Shown here one piece after another: positions 1-6,193 of a stretch of DNA of 7,346 nt. The notes below the pieces were generated by a model that was not told where the DNA came from, did not search any database, and worked only from the letters and a program-made list of their open reading frames with translations. Positions within the stretch are counted from its first letter, which is position 1. Every line of letters starts with the position of its first letter. A program made the translations under genes and the position numbers. Origin of the DNA: an uncultured Cellvibrio sp. (GTDB lineage Bacteria; Pseudomonadota; Gammaproteobacteria; Pseudomonadales; Cellvibrionaceae). The stretch covers positions 1 to 7,346 of the forward strand of contig CAMLRJ010000167.1 of assembly GCA_946482345.1 (NCBI GenBank). Direction: 5' to 3'.

Positions 1-862
1 GGGCAGGCAGGTAATCGGTGGTGGCCATAGCCACACCGGTTTGGCCATTAAAAATGGTCAGATATTCAGGGCCCGAAAGTATGTAGCCGCCGGAATTGCG
101 GTAGTCGGTGTTGGCATTGCTGCCACCCAGCACCGAACCTGCGGCATCGCGGGTTCCGGGCGCAGTCTTCATAGCGACTTCCGCTTTACCGTCACCATCC
201 AGGTCATAAACGATAAATTGGGTGTAGTGTGCGCCGGCGCGGATGTTTCGACCCAGATCGATACGCCACAGACGGGTACCATTCATTTCATAGGCATCAA
301 CAATGACATTGCCGGTGTAACCACTTTGGGAATTGTCTTTGGCGTTGGAGGGGTCCCATTTCACAACGACCTCATATTCACCATCGCCATCCAAATCACC
401 CACACTCAGGTCATTGGGAGAATAGGTATAGGCTTCACCGGAAGGCGTGGTTCCACCGTTGGGACGATTCAGGTTGATCGTCCAGTAAGGGTTGCTCCAG
501 GTGGTTTTGGCGGCATTCGCAGCCAGCTCTGTGCCGTTGATAATCGGACGCACCGTATAAGCGGCGCTGGCAGTACCGCTGGAATCGAAGTAATTGGTGC
601 TGTTGGTAATAGGGGAAGATGTAATTTTGGTGCCGTTGCGATAAACGTTGAAACTGACATTCGCCGGATCATTACCAAGCATACGCCAGCTAACAAAAAT
701 ACCATTGCCCGATGGCAGTGCCACCACACCACGATCCAGATATTCGGCTTGCCGAGCAAAGCCTGGACTGGCGCACAAACTGGTCAGGGCACAGGTCAGG
801 GCAAGCAGTGTATTTCGCAATCGTCGGCTTCCGGGGCGAGCCCCTGCGTCTTGTCTGTACAT
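1..862 (-). CDS. Secreted rhamnogalacturonan lyase, polysaccharide lyase family 11 (5' part, runs off left edge)
   Basis: Reading the minus strand from ATG 862 gives 287 open codons to the window edge, with no stop. PL11 enzymes cleave the rhamnose-galacturonic acid backbone of rhamnogalacturonan I by beta-elimination and are calcium-dependent eight-bladed beta-propellers. Residues 1-36 look like a Sec signal peptide: an Arg-rich start, a hydrophobic stretch LLALTCALTSLCA (19-31), and likely cleavage after GFA (34-36). The mature N-terminus (QAEYLDRGVVALPSGNG, then FVSWRMLG) is characteristic of PL11. Two calcium-binding DxDGDG motifs lie at residues 156-162 (DLDGDGE) and 220-226 (DLDGDGK). 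Between them is RNIRAGAHYTQF (about 205-216), also typical of the family. The start is supported by a purine-rich AAGAG (reverse complement of 871-875) 8 bases upstream. Full family members are about 600 residues or longer, so less than half is visible; any carbohydrate-binding module would lie outside. The segment looks more GC-rich by eye than the genes to its right. I am sure of the family; the exact bond specificity (endo or exo) cannot be read here. Confidence 0.93.
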   Translation of the reverse strand, partial: MYRQDAGARPGSRRLRNTLLALTCALTSLCASPGFARQAEYLDRGVVALPSGNGIFVSWRMLGNDPANVSFNVYRNGTKITSSPITNSTNYFDSSGTASAAYTVRPIINGTELAANAAKTTWSNPYWTINLNRPNGGTTPSGEAYTYSPNDLSVGDLDGDGEYEVVVKWDPSNAKDNSQSGYTGNVIVDAYEMNGTRLWRIDLGRNIRAGAHYTQFIVYDLDGDGKAEVAMKTAPGTRDAAGSVLGGSNANTDYRNSGGYILSGPEYLTIFNGQTGVAMATTDYLPA

Positions 863-1257
863 ATCAATTTCTCTTATTAATTTGTGTATGTGTGTTGAAA
901 ATGAGTTACGGGAAAACCGAATACTACGCCGCCGGTGACTTTCTCATCGTTTTTGTTAATGGGATATTGATTACCGCTATCCGGGACAACTTTTGGACGA
1001 CTATTAACTTACAGATAAATCCATCGAATTTTGATTTTATGGTACATCAGCCGGATTATTCGTTAATCAAGTCTGGTCGAATTATCTACTATTCAGTGAA
1101 AAGAGGGTGAGAACTAATCCGAATAAAAAACAAATGGCACAAGTTTCCTTTTTTGAATCTGCTCGCAGTATTTCTATTGATCTTGATATAGCGCTTTCAA
1201 AATTCTCGGCTAGGCTTAAGTGACAACTCGTTATTCAGATATAAGAGGAGTCGCTCA
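863..1257. other. Divergent intergenic region between the PL11 lyase and the deacylase-HDOD gene
   Basis: This 395-bp AT-rich stretch must hold the promoters of both divergent genes. I see no convincing sigma-70 -35/-10 pair on either strand, no RNA gene and no supported protein gene. Near the HDOD side, 1183-1200 reads TTGATATAGCGCTTTCAA, whose ends are inverted (TTGA/TCAA) and whose right half GCTTTCAA resembles a LacI-family half-site. The left half is shifted by one base, so the palindrome is imperfect. A 29-codon ORF at 1134-1223 has no ribosome-binding site and is not called. Confidence 0.6.
1243..1250 (+). promoter_or_regulatory. Ribosome-binding site for the deacylase-HDOD gene
   Basis: AAGAGGAG is a strong Shine-Dalgarno match seven bases before GTG 1258. 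It decides in favour of the GTG start, because no other start codon in this frame has comparable spacing. Confidence 0.85.
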
Positions 1258-2661
1258 GTGTCTTTATCCAGCAGTGTTCAAAATATCCTAAAAAAACAAC
1301 AAATTCCTTTTGCAAATGCTGTGGTATCGCTGAGCGAAAATGATAATTCACAATGGCATGATGAGTATTTACGATCTATGAGTGCTGCAAAATCCGTCAT
1401 ATTGCAAGATGCGAAAGGAAAAGTTCAGGTGATTTTTCCTGCAGACAGACTGCTTGATCTCAATAGCGTCAATCGTTATCTGGGGCGTGAATTACACGCA
1501 CTTAAACCGGAAGATGTCGCAAAATTCTGCAAAGAACACCAACTGAAAACTATTCCGGCATTACCCAAGCTGGAAGGCTTGCAAACATTGGTGGATAAAA
1601 GTTTGTTGGAACGCAGTGAACTCTGGGCCGACTCGGGCAACGATGAAGAGTTATTGCGATTTAGCCAGGAAGAATTTGCAAAAATTCTTGAAGATGCAAA
1701 AGTCGTTGAACTTTCATTGCCTTTGGCACCACTTGAAATTGATGATGCGGCCATTTCAGATACAGACCACATACTCAACGCTGTTAAAAATTTCACCAAG
1801 TTGCGTATCAAACAACGCCTTGAAGAAACACTCGAATTACCACCACTTTCTGATACCGCACAACGCATTATCAAATTGCGGGTAAATCCCAATGCAGATA
1901 TCAGCGATCTTGCTCAAATTGTTGAAACTGATCCCAGCCTGGCTGCACAGGTTGTCAGTTGGGCCGCATCGCCTTATTACTCGGCACCGGGAAAAATAAA
2001 ATCCATTCACGATGCGATAGTGCGTGTGCTTGGATTCGATATGGTGTTGAATCTGGCACTGGGTTTGTCGCTTGGAAAACAAATGACCATTCCCAAAGAA
2101 GGCCCGCGCGGTGTCTTACCCTACTGGCAACAGTCAGTGTACATGGCAGCCACTATTGAAGGTTTGGTGACGGCGATTCCACGTGATCACAGGCCCAGTT
2201 TTGGCATGGCCTATCTATGTGGTTTGTTACACAACTTCGGTTATCTGATTCTGGCCGAAGTATTTCCTCCGTATTTTCATGCGTTTTGTGAATTGGCCGA
2301 CGCCAATCCGCACGTTGAACATCAAGTTGTCGAGCGACATTTATTGGGCGTGACACGCGAACAATTGGCAAGCAGTCTGATGTCGCTTTGGTCTATGCCT
2401 GATGAAGTCGTGGTGGGTTTGCGACAACAAAATAATCCTCTTTATAAAGGCGAATATCAAAGCTACGCAAAATTGATTTATGTGGCGCGACGTCTGTTGG
2501 CACAACACAATTTGGGGCCGGGCCCGAAACAAGCTATTCCTGCCGAAATTTTTGCGGAATTGCATCTTGATCCGGAAAAAGCCAATACGACTGTGGCTAA
2601 TATTATTGAATCCAGTAAAGATTTAGCGCATATTGCCCAACAGTTATCACCTCATCACTAA
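1258..2661 (+). CDS. Aminoacyl-tRNA deacylase-like (YbaK) plus HDOD domain fusion protein
   Basis: The 467-residue protein has two parts. Residues about 1-150 resemble the YbaK/ProX editing domain, which hydrolyses mischarged aminoacyl-tRNAs. AKSVILQD (44-51) places a Lys at position 45, like the conserved lysine of the family, and the domain ends around ELWADSGNDEELLRFSQEEF (121-140). Residues about 195-395 form an HDOD domain, an all-helical relative of HD phosphohydrolases usually found in signalling proteins: LPPLSDTAQRIIKL (194-207), then VETDPSLAAQVVSWAASPYY (222-241), then GLLHNFGYL (322-330). At the place where HD enzymes have His-Asp there is His325-Asn326, so hydrolase activity is unlikely, as for most HDOD proteins. 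There is no membrane segment or signal peptide, so it is cytoplasmic. It is transcribed alone: an intergenic region lies upstream and a terminator follows the stop. Fused proteins of this architecture are known from other gammaproteobacteria, but their role is unclear. The domain assignment is firm; deacylase activity is inferred. Confidence 0.9.
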   Translation: MSLSSSVQNILKKQQIPFANAVVSLSENDNSQWHDEYLRSMSAAKSVILQDAKGKVQVIFPADRLLDLNSVNRYLGRELHALKPEDVAKFCKEHQLKTIPALPKLEGLQTLVDKSLLERSELWADSGNDEELLRFSQEEFAKILEDAKVVELSLPLAPLEIDDAAISDTDHILNAVKNFTKLRIKQRLEETLELPPLSDTAQRIIKLRVNPNADISDLAQIVETDPSLAAQVVSWAASPYYSAPGKIKSIHDAIVRVLGFDMVLNLALGLSLGKQMTIPKEGPRGVLPYWQQSVYMAATIEGLVTAIPRDHRPSFGMAYLCGLLHNFGYLILAEVFPPYFHAFCELADANPHVEHQVVERHLLGVTREQLASSLMSLWSMPDEVVVGLRQQNNPLYKGEYQSYAKLIYVARRLLAQHNLGPGPKQAIPAEIFAELHLDPEKANTTVANIIESSKDLAHIAQQLSPHH

Positions 2662-2680
2662 GTAAAAAATTATTCGCGTG

Positions 2681-2714
2681 ATAACAAACCCCTTTTTGGG
2701 GTTTTGTTATTTTT
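2681..2714 (+). terminator. Rho-independent terminator after the deacylase-HDOD gene
   Basis: The stem is ATAACAAACCCC (2681-2692) pairing with GGGGTTTTGTTAT (2698-2710), with one bulged T and a TTTTT loop. A short T run (2710-2714) follows. It begins 19 bases after the stop codon and separates this gene from the hydratase-thioesterase unit. Confidence 0.88.
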
Positions 2715-2746
2715 GGTATTGAAAAAAATTAATTGGAAAAATATTT

Positions 2747-3514
2747 ATGTCGAGTGCAAAACAAGCCGCTGCAATTCTTACAGAACGTCGAATCAAGGGA
2801 TCTCAAGGTGATAGATTACCAATCGACATTCGCCCGAAAAATATTGATGAAGCCTTGATGATTCAAGAAGCGGTGACAGAACTCTGGTGCGAAAAAATGG
2901 ACGATAGCATTGGAGGCTGGAAATGTTTGCAGCCTCCACAAGATCGTGTCATTGTCGGGCCAATTTACACCAGCAGCATGAACTCGGTTTCGCCGGTGAG
3001 CCTTTGGCCCAAAGGTGATCTGGCGCGAATCGAACCGGAAATGGGTTTTGTTTTTGGAAAAGATTTACCTGCGCGTGCAGAACCTTACACAGAAGCAGAA
3101 GTGGATGCTGCAATTGCCAGAACCCATATGGCTCTCGAACTCATCAACTGTCGTTATGCTGACACCAGTGATTGTGAATTTCCGGAAATGTTGGCGGACT
3201 GTTTAATTAATCAAGGCATGTTTGTTGGGCCGCAAATTGATTCCGACATTGCAAAAACAAAAGGCGAAATGCTGATTAAATTTACGATTAATGGCGAAAC
3301 CAAAGATTATGCAGGTAAACATCCCAATCAAGCCCCCAGAGCAGGATTATATTGGCTGGCAGAATTTTTACGGCAAAGTGGCCAAGGCATACAGGCAGGA
3401 CAAGTGATTATTACAGGATCTTTTGCCGGTGTGATTGAAGTTCCATTGAATACCGATGTAAAAATTTCCTACGAAAACCTAGGTGAAATGACAGTGAGGT
3501 TTTTAGCAAAATGA
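2747..3514 (+). CDS. 2-keto-4-pentenoate hydratase / fumarylacetoacetate hydrolase-family protein
   Basis: This 255-residue protein has the normal length and layout of the MhpD/DmpE/HpcG group, metal-dependent hydratases and decarboxylases acting on 2-oxo acids from aromatic ring cleavage. Residues matching the known active site are present. IGGWK (55-59) gives Lys59, the presumed catalytic lysine. RIEPEMGF (94-101) supplies Glu96 and Glu98, and ALELINCRY (129-137) supplies Glu131, as Mg2+ ligands. The LADCLINQGMFVGP stretch (149-162) and QAGQVIITGSFAGVIEV (216-232) complete the fold. The start is ATG 2747 with a modest GGAAAA site at 2735-2740. Its stop overlaps the start of the thioesterase gene, so the two are probably translationally coupled. 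No dioxygenase, aldolase (MhpE) or acetaldehyde dehydrogenase (MhpF) gene is nearby, so the true substrate is unknown. No clear promoter is seen, although the upstream terminator implies one in 2711-2746 or just before. The family is sure; the reaction is not. Confidence 0.9.
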   Translation: MSSAKQAAAILTERRIKGSQGDRLPIDIRPKNIDEALMIQEAVTELWCEKMDDSIGGWKCLQPPQDRVIVGPIYTSSMNSVSPVSLWPKGDLARIEPEMGFVFGKDLPARAEPYTEAEVDAAIARTHMALELINCRYADTSDCEFPEMLADCLINQGMFVGPQIDSDIAKTKGEMLIKFTINGETKDYAGKHPNQAPRAGLYWLAEFLRQSGQGIQAGQVIITGSFAGVIEVPLNTDVKISYENLGEMTVRFLAK

Positions 3515-3927
3515 ATTCACCCATCCCTGAAAATGCATCGCCCTTTTATTCCTTCACCATGCCTGTTCGTTGGGGTGATCTGGATGCTTATGGTCACATC
3601 AATAACACACTTTATTTTCGCTATTTTGAGGAAGCGCGCTTTCAATTGATGCGCGAAAAAAATATTCCGGTGCATGGCGAAAATCATCCTGTAGTCGTCA
3701 CCATAGGTTGTACTTTTTTACGGCCGATTTTTCACCCGGAAAACTTGCGTGTGGAAATTTTTATATCGGAACCCGGTCGTTCCAGTTTCATGATGCATTA
3801 TCGGGTTTTCACCGAGTCACATCCTCAATCGCCTTCTGCCGAAGGTTATTCAAAAATTGTGTGGGTCAGCAGTGAAAATGGCAAATCAATCCCCTTGCCG
3901 GATCACGTGCGCATTTGGTTTGATTAA
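3511..3927 (+). CDS. Acyl-CoA thioesterase, 4-hydroxybenzoyl-CoA thioesterase (hotdog) family
   Basis: This single-domain 138-residue protein has the length usual for YbgC/4HBT-type hotdog thioesterases, which hydrolyse acyl-CoA or aroyl-CoA thioesters in the cytoplasm. The family signature is clear at residues 20-39, RWGDLDAYGHINNTLYFRYF, followed by EEAR. Asp25 aligns with the catalytic Asp of Pseudomonas 4-hydroxybenzoyl-CoA thioesterase. The later strands (VVVTIGCTFLRPIFHPENLRV, 61-81) also fit. The start ATG overlaps the stop of the hydratase gene (ATGA, 3511-3514), which suggests coupled translation and a shared substrate pathway. No distinct Shine-Dalgarno site precedes it apart from GTGAGG at 3493-3498, which fits re-initiation. 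The substrate cannot be read from the sequence. Confidence 0.9.
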   Translation: MNSPIPENASPFYSFTMPVRWGDLDAYGHINNTLYFRYFEEARFQLMREKNIPVHGENHPVVVTIGCTFLRPIFHPENLRVEIFISEPGRSSFMMHYRVFTESHPQSPSAEGYSKIVWVSSENGKSIPLPDHVRIWFD

Positions 3928-3993
3928 TATCAGGTTCATCTTTGATCATTAGCATGCCTGCTTTGTTGTTTTTATTTAATATCCGGGACTTTT

Positions 3994-4995
3994 ATGGACG
4001 CCATTCAAAACATTTTGATTATTCTTGCTGTTGCTCTTGTCGGCTTTTGGTATTTCGGTGGATTCAAATTGCTGAAATGGTTCAAAGTAAAACGTCTCGA
4101 TCAACAAATTCAGGACCCACTGAACACTCCGGAATTAAAATCACAGCGCGATCAATTAGCAGCAACGCAAAAGATAGGTTTGCAGCAATCTTTTACCACT
4201 TACGCTATCCAACAAAAAATTACCCATAAAGACCGCTGGCCCAAAGTGGCTTTTGAACATGCATCTGACAATCCTGTGGCCGGTTATTTTTACGCGGCTT
4301 TTTTATTGAAAGAAGCCTGGGCTATTCGCGGAACAGGCGCAGCCAATACACTATCCACCGAGACCATCAAACAATTCACTGATAAATTAACGGAAGCAGA
4401 AACACTGATATCGAAAGAATTTGAAAAGTTACACAATCCGGCTGATTTGGTTTTTCTTGCGTTGGAAATTTATTTGGCACTGGGGCAAAGGGCACAAGCA
4501 GAATTTATCTTGAATAAATATTCGGATCATTTGAAAGATCGGCTGGACATTGCAATTAAAGATTTAAAAATGCTCTATCCGCGCTGGGGTGGCAGCCACG
4601 AAAAACTGCAAGCACGCGCTGAAAAATACAGTGCGCAGGACAGTGTCATGCTGGGTGCAAAAGCTTATGCTTATTGTCATTTTATTGAAGATGAAGAAGA
4701 CAAAGCAGTTAAAGCCTGGCTCAAAAGCAAACCTTTAACAAGTGTGGAAGATGAATACAAACGTTTGCCAAAATCACCTTCACACATTGCCAGCTATGAA
4801 GATTACAATTTATTGTTGGCACACAAATTATTTGCACGACTGTTTTTCTATACCAATAATAAGCCTATGTTGAAGCAGGCAATAATCAATACCTCTGGCC
4901 ATTTTGCTGCTGACGAAGTGATTAATCCCAATACCAAAAGCGAAATTACCTTCATTGACATGGCGAAAGAATTGGGCGTAAGCAGCTTTTTATAA
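3994..4995 (+). CDS. Membrane-anchored helical-repeat protein of unknown function
   Basis: I do not recognise a named gene. The 333-residue product begins with a hydrophobic helix (about 5-23, ILIILAVALVGFWYFGG), followed by the basic KLLKWFKVKR. This predicts a single-pass N-terminal membrane anchor with the bulk in the cytoplasm by the positive-inside rule. The rest is almost wholly alpha-helical with TPR-like helix pairs, for example HNPADLVFLALEIYLALGQR, then AQAEFILNKY (about 147-176). The motif LYPRWGGSHEKL (193-204) resembles a signature I associate with DUF4034-type repeat proteins; this is from memory and not certain. There are few Cys residues and no catalytic motif. The start ATG has GGGA at 3985-3988, five bases upstream. 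It lies 66 bp after the thioesterase and 79 bp before alkC on the same strand, so co-transcription with either is possible. A scaffold or protein-interaction role is only an inference from the helical repeats. Confidence 0.75.
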   Translation: MDAIQNILIILAVALVGFWYFGGFKLLKWFKVKRLDQQIQDPLNTPELKSQRDQLAATQKIGLQQSFTTYAIQQKITHKDRWPKVAFEHASDNPVAGYFYAAFLLKEAWAIRGTGAANTLSTETIKQFTDKLTEAETLISKEFEKLHNPADLVFLALEIYLALGQRAQAEFILNKYSDHLKDRLDIAIKDLKMLYPRWGGSHEKLQARAEKYSAQDSVMLGAKAYAYCHFIEDEEDKAVKAWLKSKPLTSVEDEYKRLPKSPSHIASYEDYNLLLAHKLFARLFFYTNNKPMLKQAIINTSGHFAADEVINPNTKSEITFIDMAKELGVSSFL

Positions 4996-5035
4996 CTACT
5001 GCCAGAAACTGTCAGCAAGGAAATTTATGATGCTC

Positions 5036-5047
5036 AGCTTGTAAGCT
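5036..5047. repeat. Short inverted repeat upstream of alkC
   Basis: AGCTT-GT-AAGCT is a perfect 5-bp inverted repeat with a two-base centre. The loop is too small for a stable RNA hairpin, so a protein-binding site is the more likely reading if it is functional. It sits immediately upstream of a TATATA (5047-5052) that could be a -10 element. The partner at the right spacing is only TTTATG (5024-5029), so the promoter is weakly supported. Confidence 0.35.
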
Positions 5048-5064
5048 ATATACCGACATTTTTT

Positions 5065-5068
5065 GGAG
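5065..5068 (+). promoter_or_regulatory. Ribosome-binding site that fixes the alkC start
   Basis: GGAG lies six bases before GTG 5075, which is ideal spacing. The in-frame TTG at 5063 overlaps this site and cannot itself be served by it, so the longer reading from TTG is unlikely. Confidence 0.8.
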
Positions 5069-5074
5069 CACAGA

Positions 5075-6193
5075 GTGAGTTCATCTGATTCAGCACCTCT
5101 TATGAAAGATGGCCTTAATTCAAATGCCATTCAGCGCATTGGCAAAAGTCTTGAAAAAGTAGTGCCCGGTTTTAATGCCAAACGTTTTCATAAAAATACG
5201 CTGCAAGGAATCAATCAACTCGAATTAAAACAACGGGTTCATCATATTATCCATCATCTGCATCAGGAATTTTCTCATCCCTATAAAAAACTGAGCCGTT
5301 ATTTGCAGGATTTACCGCAAGTATGGGATGCCGGAAATCCTGATGACAACAAAGCCATGTTTGCTGCCTGGCCGGTTATTGATTATGTGGCCGCTCACGG
5401 ATTGGCGCATCCTACAGAATCCTTAAAGACACTGGAAAAACTCACATCACTTTTTTCGGCAGAATTTTCTATTCGACCGTTCATCCAACATCATTACCAA
5501 CAAACCTACAATCAATTGTTGGTTTGGTGTGACGATGACTCCGAGCATGTTCGTCGTTTGGCTTCGGAAGGTTCTCGTCCACGTCTTCCCTGGGGCATGC
5601 GTTTGCCGCAGTTTATTCAGGATCCAACGCCGCTCAGAGCGATTTTGCAAAAATTAAATCAGGATGAGAGTTTATATGTTCGACGTTCGGTAGCGAACAA
5701 TATCAATGACATCAGCAAAGACAATCCTGATTGGGCGATTGGTTTGTGCGAAGAATTTTTATCCAATCAAAACGACAAAACGGAATGGATAGTCAAGCAT
5801 GCTTTGCGCAGTTTGATTAAATCCGGCGATCAGCGGGTATTTCCTTTATTGGGTTATAGCAAAAATGCCAAAGTTGGTATTAAAAATTTTGAGTTGGCTA
5901 AAAAAATAATTTCTGTTGGTGATTCTCTGGAGTTTTCATTTCGACTGGAAGCAGACAAGACGCAACAATTGGTAGTGGATTATCTCATCTACTTTATGAA
6001 AGCCAATGGTAATCTGGCAGCAAAAGTCTTCAAATTGAAAAATGTTGAGTTAAAAAAAGGAGCGGAAATCCTTTTCGAAAAAAAACATTCCTTTAAACCT
6101 ATTACTACCAGGTCTTATTATTCAGGCTTGCATCAACTTGCAATACAAGTTAATGGCAAGGAAATTGGTCGCCAGGATTTTATGCTGCGTTAA
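5075..6193 (+). CDS. alkC: DNA alkylation repair glycosylase, AlkC type with C-terminal Ig-like domain
   Basis: AlkC is a HEAT-repeat DNA glycosylase of the ALK superfamily that removes N3-methylated bases (3-methyladenine and 3-methylcytosine) without flipping them, starting base excision repair. Counting from GTG 5075 the protein is 372 residues. The helical HEAT-like part spans about 1-260 and holds the two strongest signatures: RRLASEGSRPRLPWG (160-174) and YVRRSVANNINDISKDNPDW (201-220). A further repeat is EWIVKHALRSLIKSGD (237-252). Residues about 263-372 are beta-rich (for example LEFSFRLEAD, QLVVDYLIYFMKANG and a final LHQLAIQVNGKEIGRQDFML). They match the Ig-like domain of the AlkC-beta subgroup, where it contributes to DNA binding. 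The GTG start is chosen for its GGAG site; an in-frame TTG 12 bases earlier and ATG 5102 are less likely. The 3' end overlaps the convergent phosphoesterase gene by 14 bp. No Ada or AlkB gene is nearby and no clear Ada box is seen. Assignment to AlkC rather than AlkD rests on the signatures and the Ig-like tail. Confidence 0.9.
   Translation: MSSSDSAPLMKDGLNSNAIQRIGKSLEKVVPGFNAKRFHKNTLQGINQLELKQRVHHIIHHLHQEFSHPYKKLSRYLQDLPQVWDAGNPDDNKAMFAAWPVIDYVAAHGLAHPTESLKTLEKLTSLFSAEFSIRPFIQHHYQQTYNQLLVWCDDDSEHVRRLASEGSRPRLPWGMRLPQFIQDPTPLRAILQKLNQDESLYVRRSVANNINDISKDNPDWAIGLCEEFLSNQNDKTEWIVKHALRSLIKSGDQRVFPLLGYSKNAKVGIKNFELAKKIISVGDSLEFSFRLEADKTQQLVVDYLIYFMKANGNLAAKVFKLKNVELKKGAEILFEKKHSFKPITTRSYYSGLHQLAIQVNGKEIGRQDFMLR

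Noticed and set aside
41..880. 279-codon plus-strand open frame
   Set aside because: It is antisense to the PL11 lyase, has no family resemblance and no ribosome-binding site. The minus-strand reading gives an unmistakable lyase.
712..1110. 132-codon plus-strand frame extending into the intergenic region
   Set aside because: Its first third is antisense to the lyase signal-peptide region, and the remainder is low-quality coding with no homologous look.
1135..1149. Possible sigma-54 promoter (TGGCAC at 1135-1140)
   Set aside because: The required GC dinucleotide 12 bases downstream is absent (the TTGC position reads TCCT).
1134..1223. 29-residue ORF starting at ATG 1134
   Set aside because: Only an A-rich stretch precedes it, with no Shine-Dalgarno match, and its size is expected by chance in AT-rich DNA.
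2747..3927. Aromatic meta-cleavage operon
   Set aside because: Only a hydratase-family gene and a thioesterase are present; no ring-cleaving dioxygenase, aldolase or dehydrogenase is seen, so naming the pathway would be unsupported.
3952..3976. Possible terminator after the thioesterase gene (AGCA/TGCT followed by a T-rich run)
   Set aside because: The stem is only four pairs with AT ends, too weak to call, although the T-rich stretch at 3961-3976 is real.
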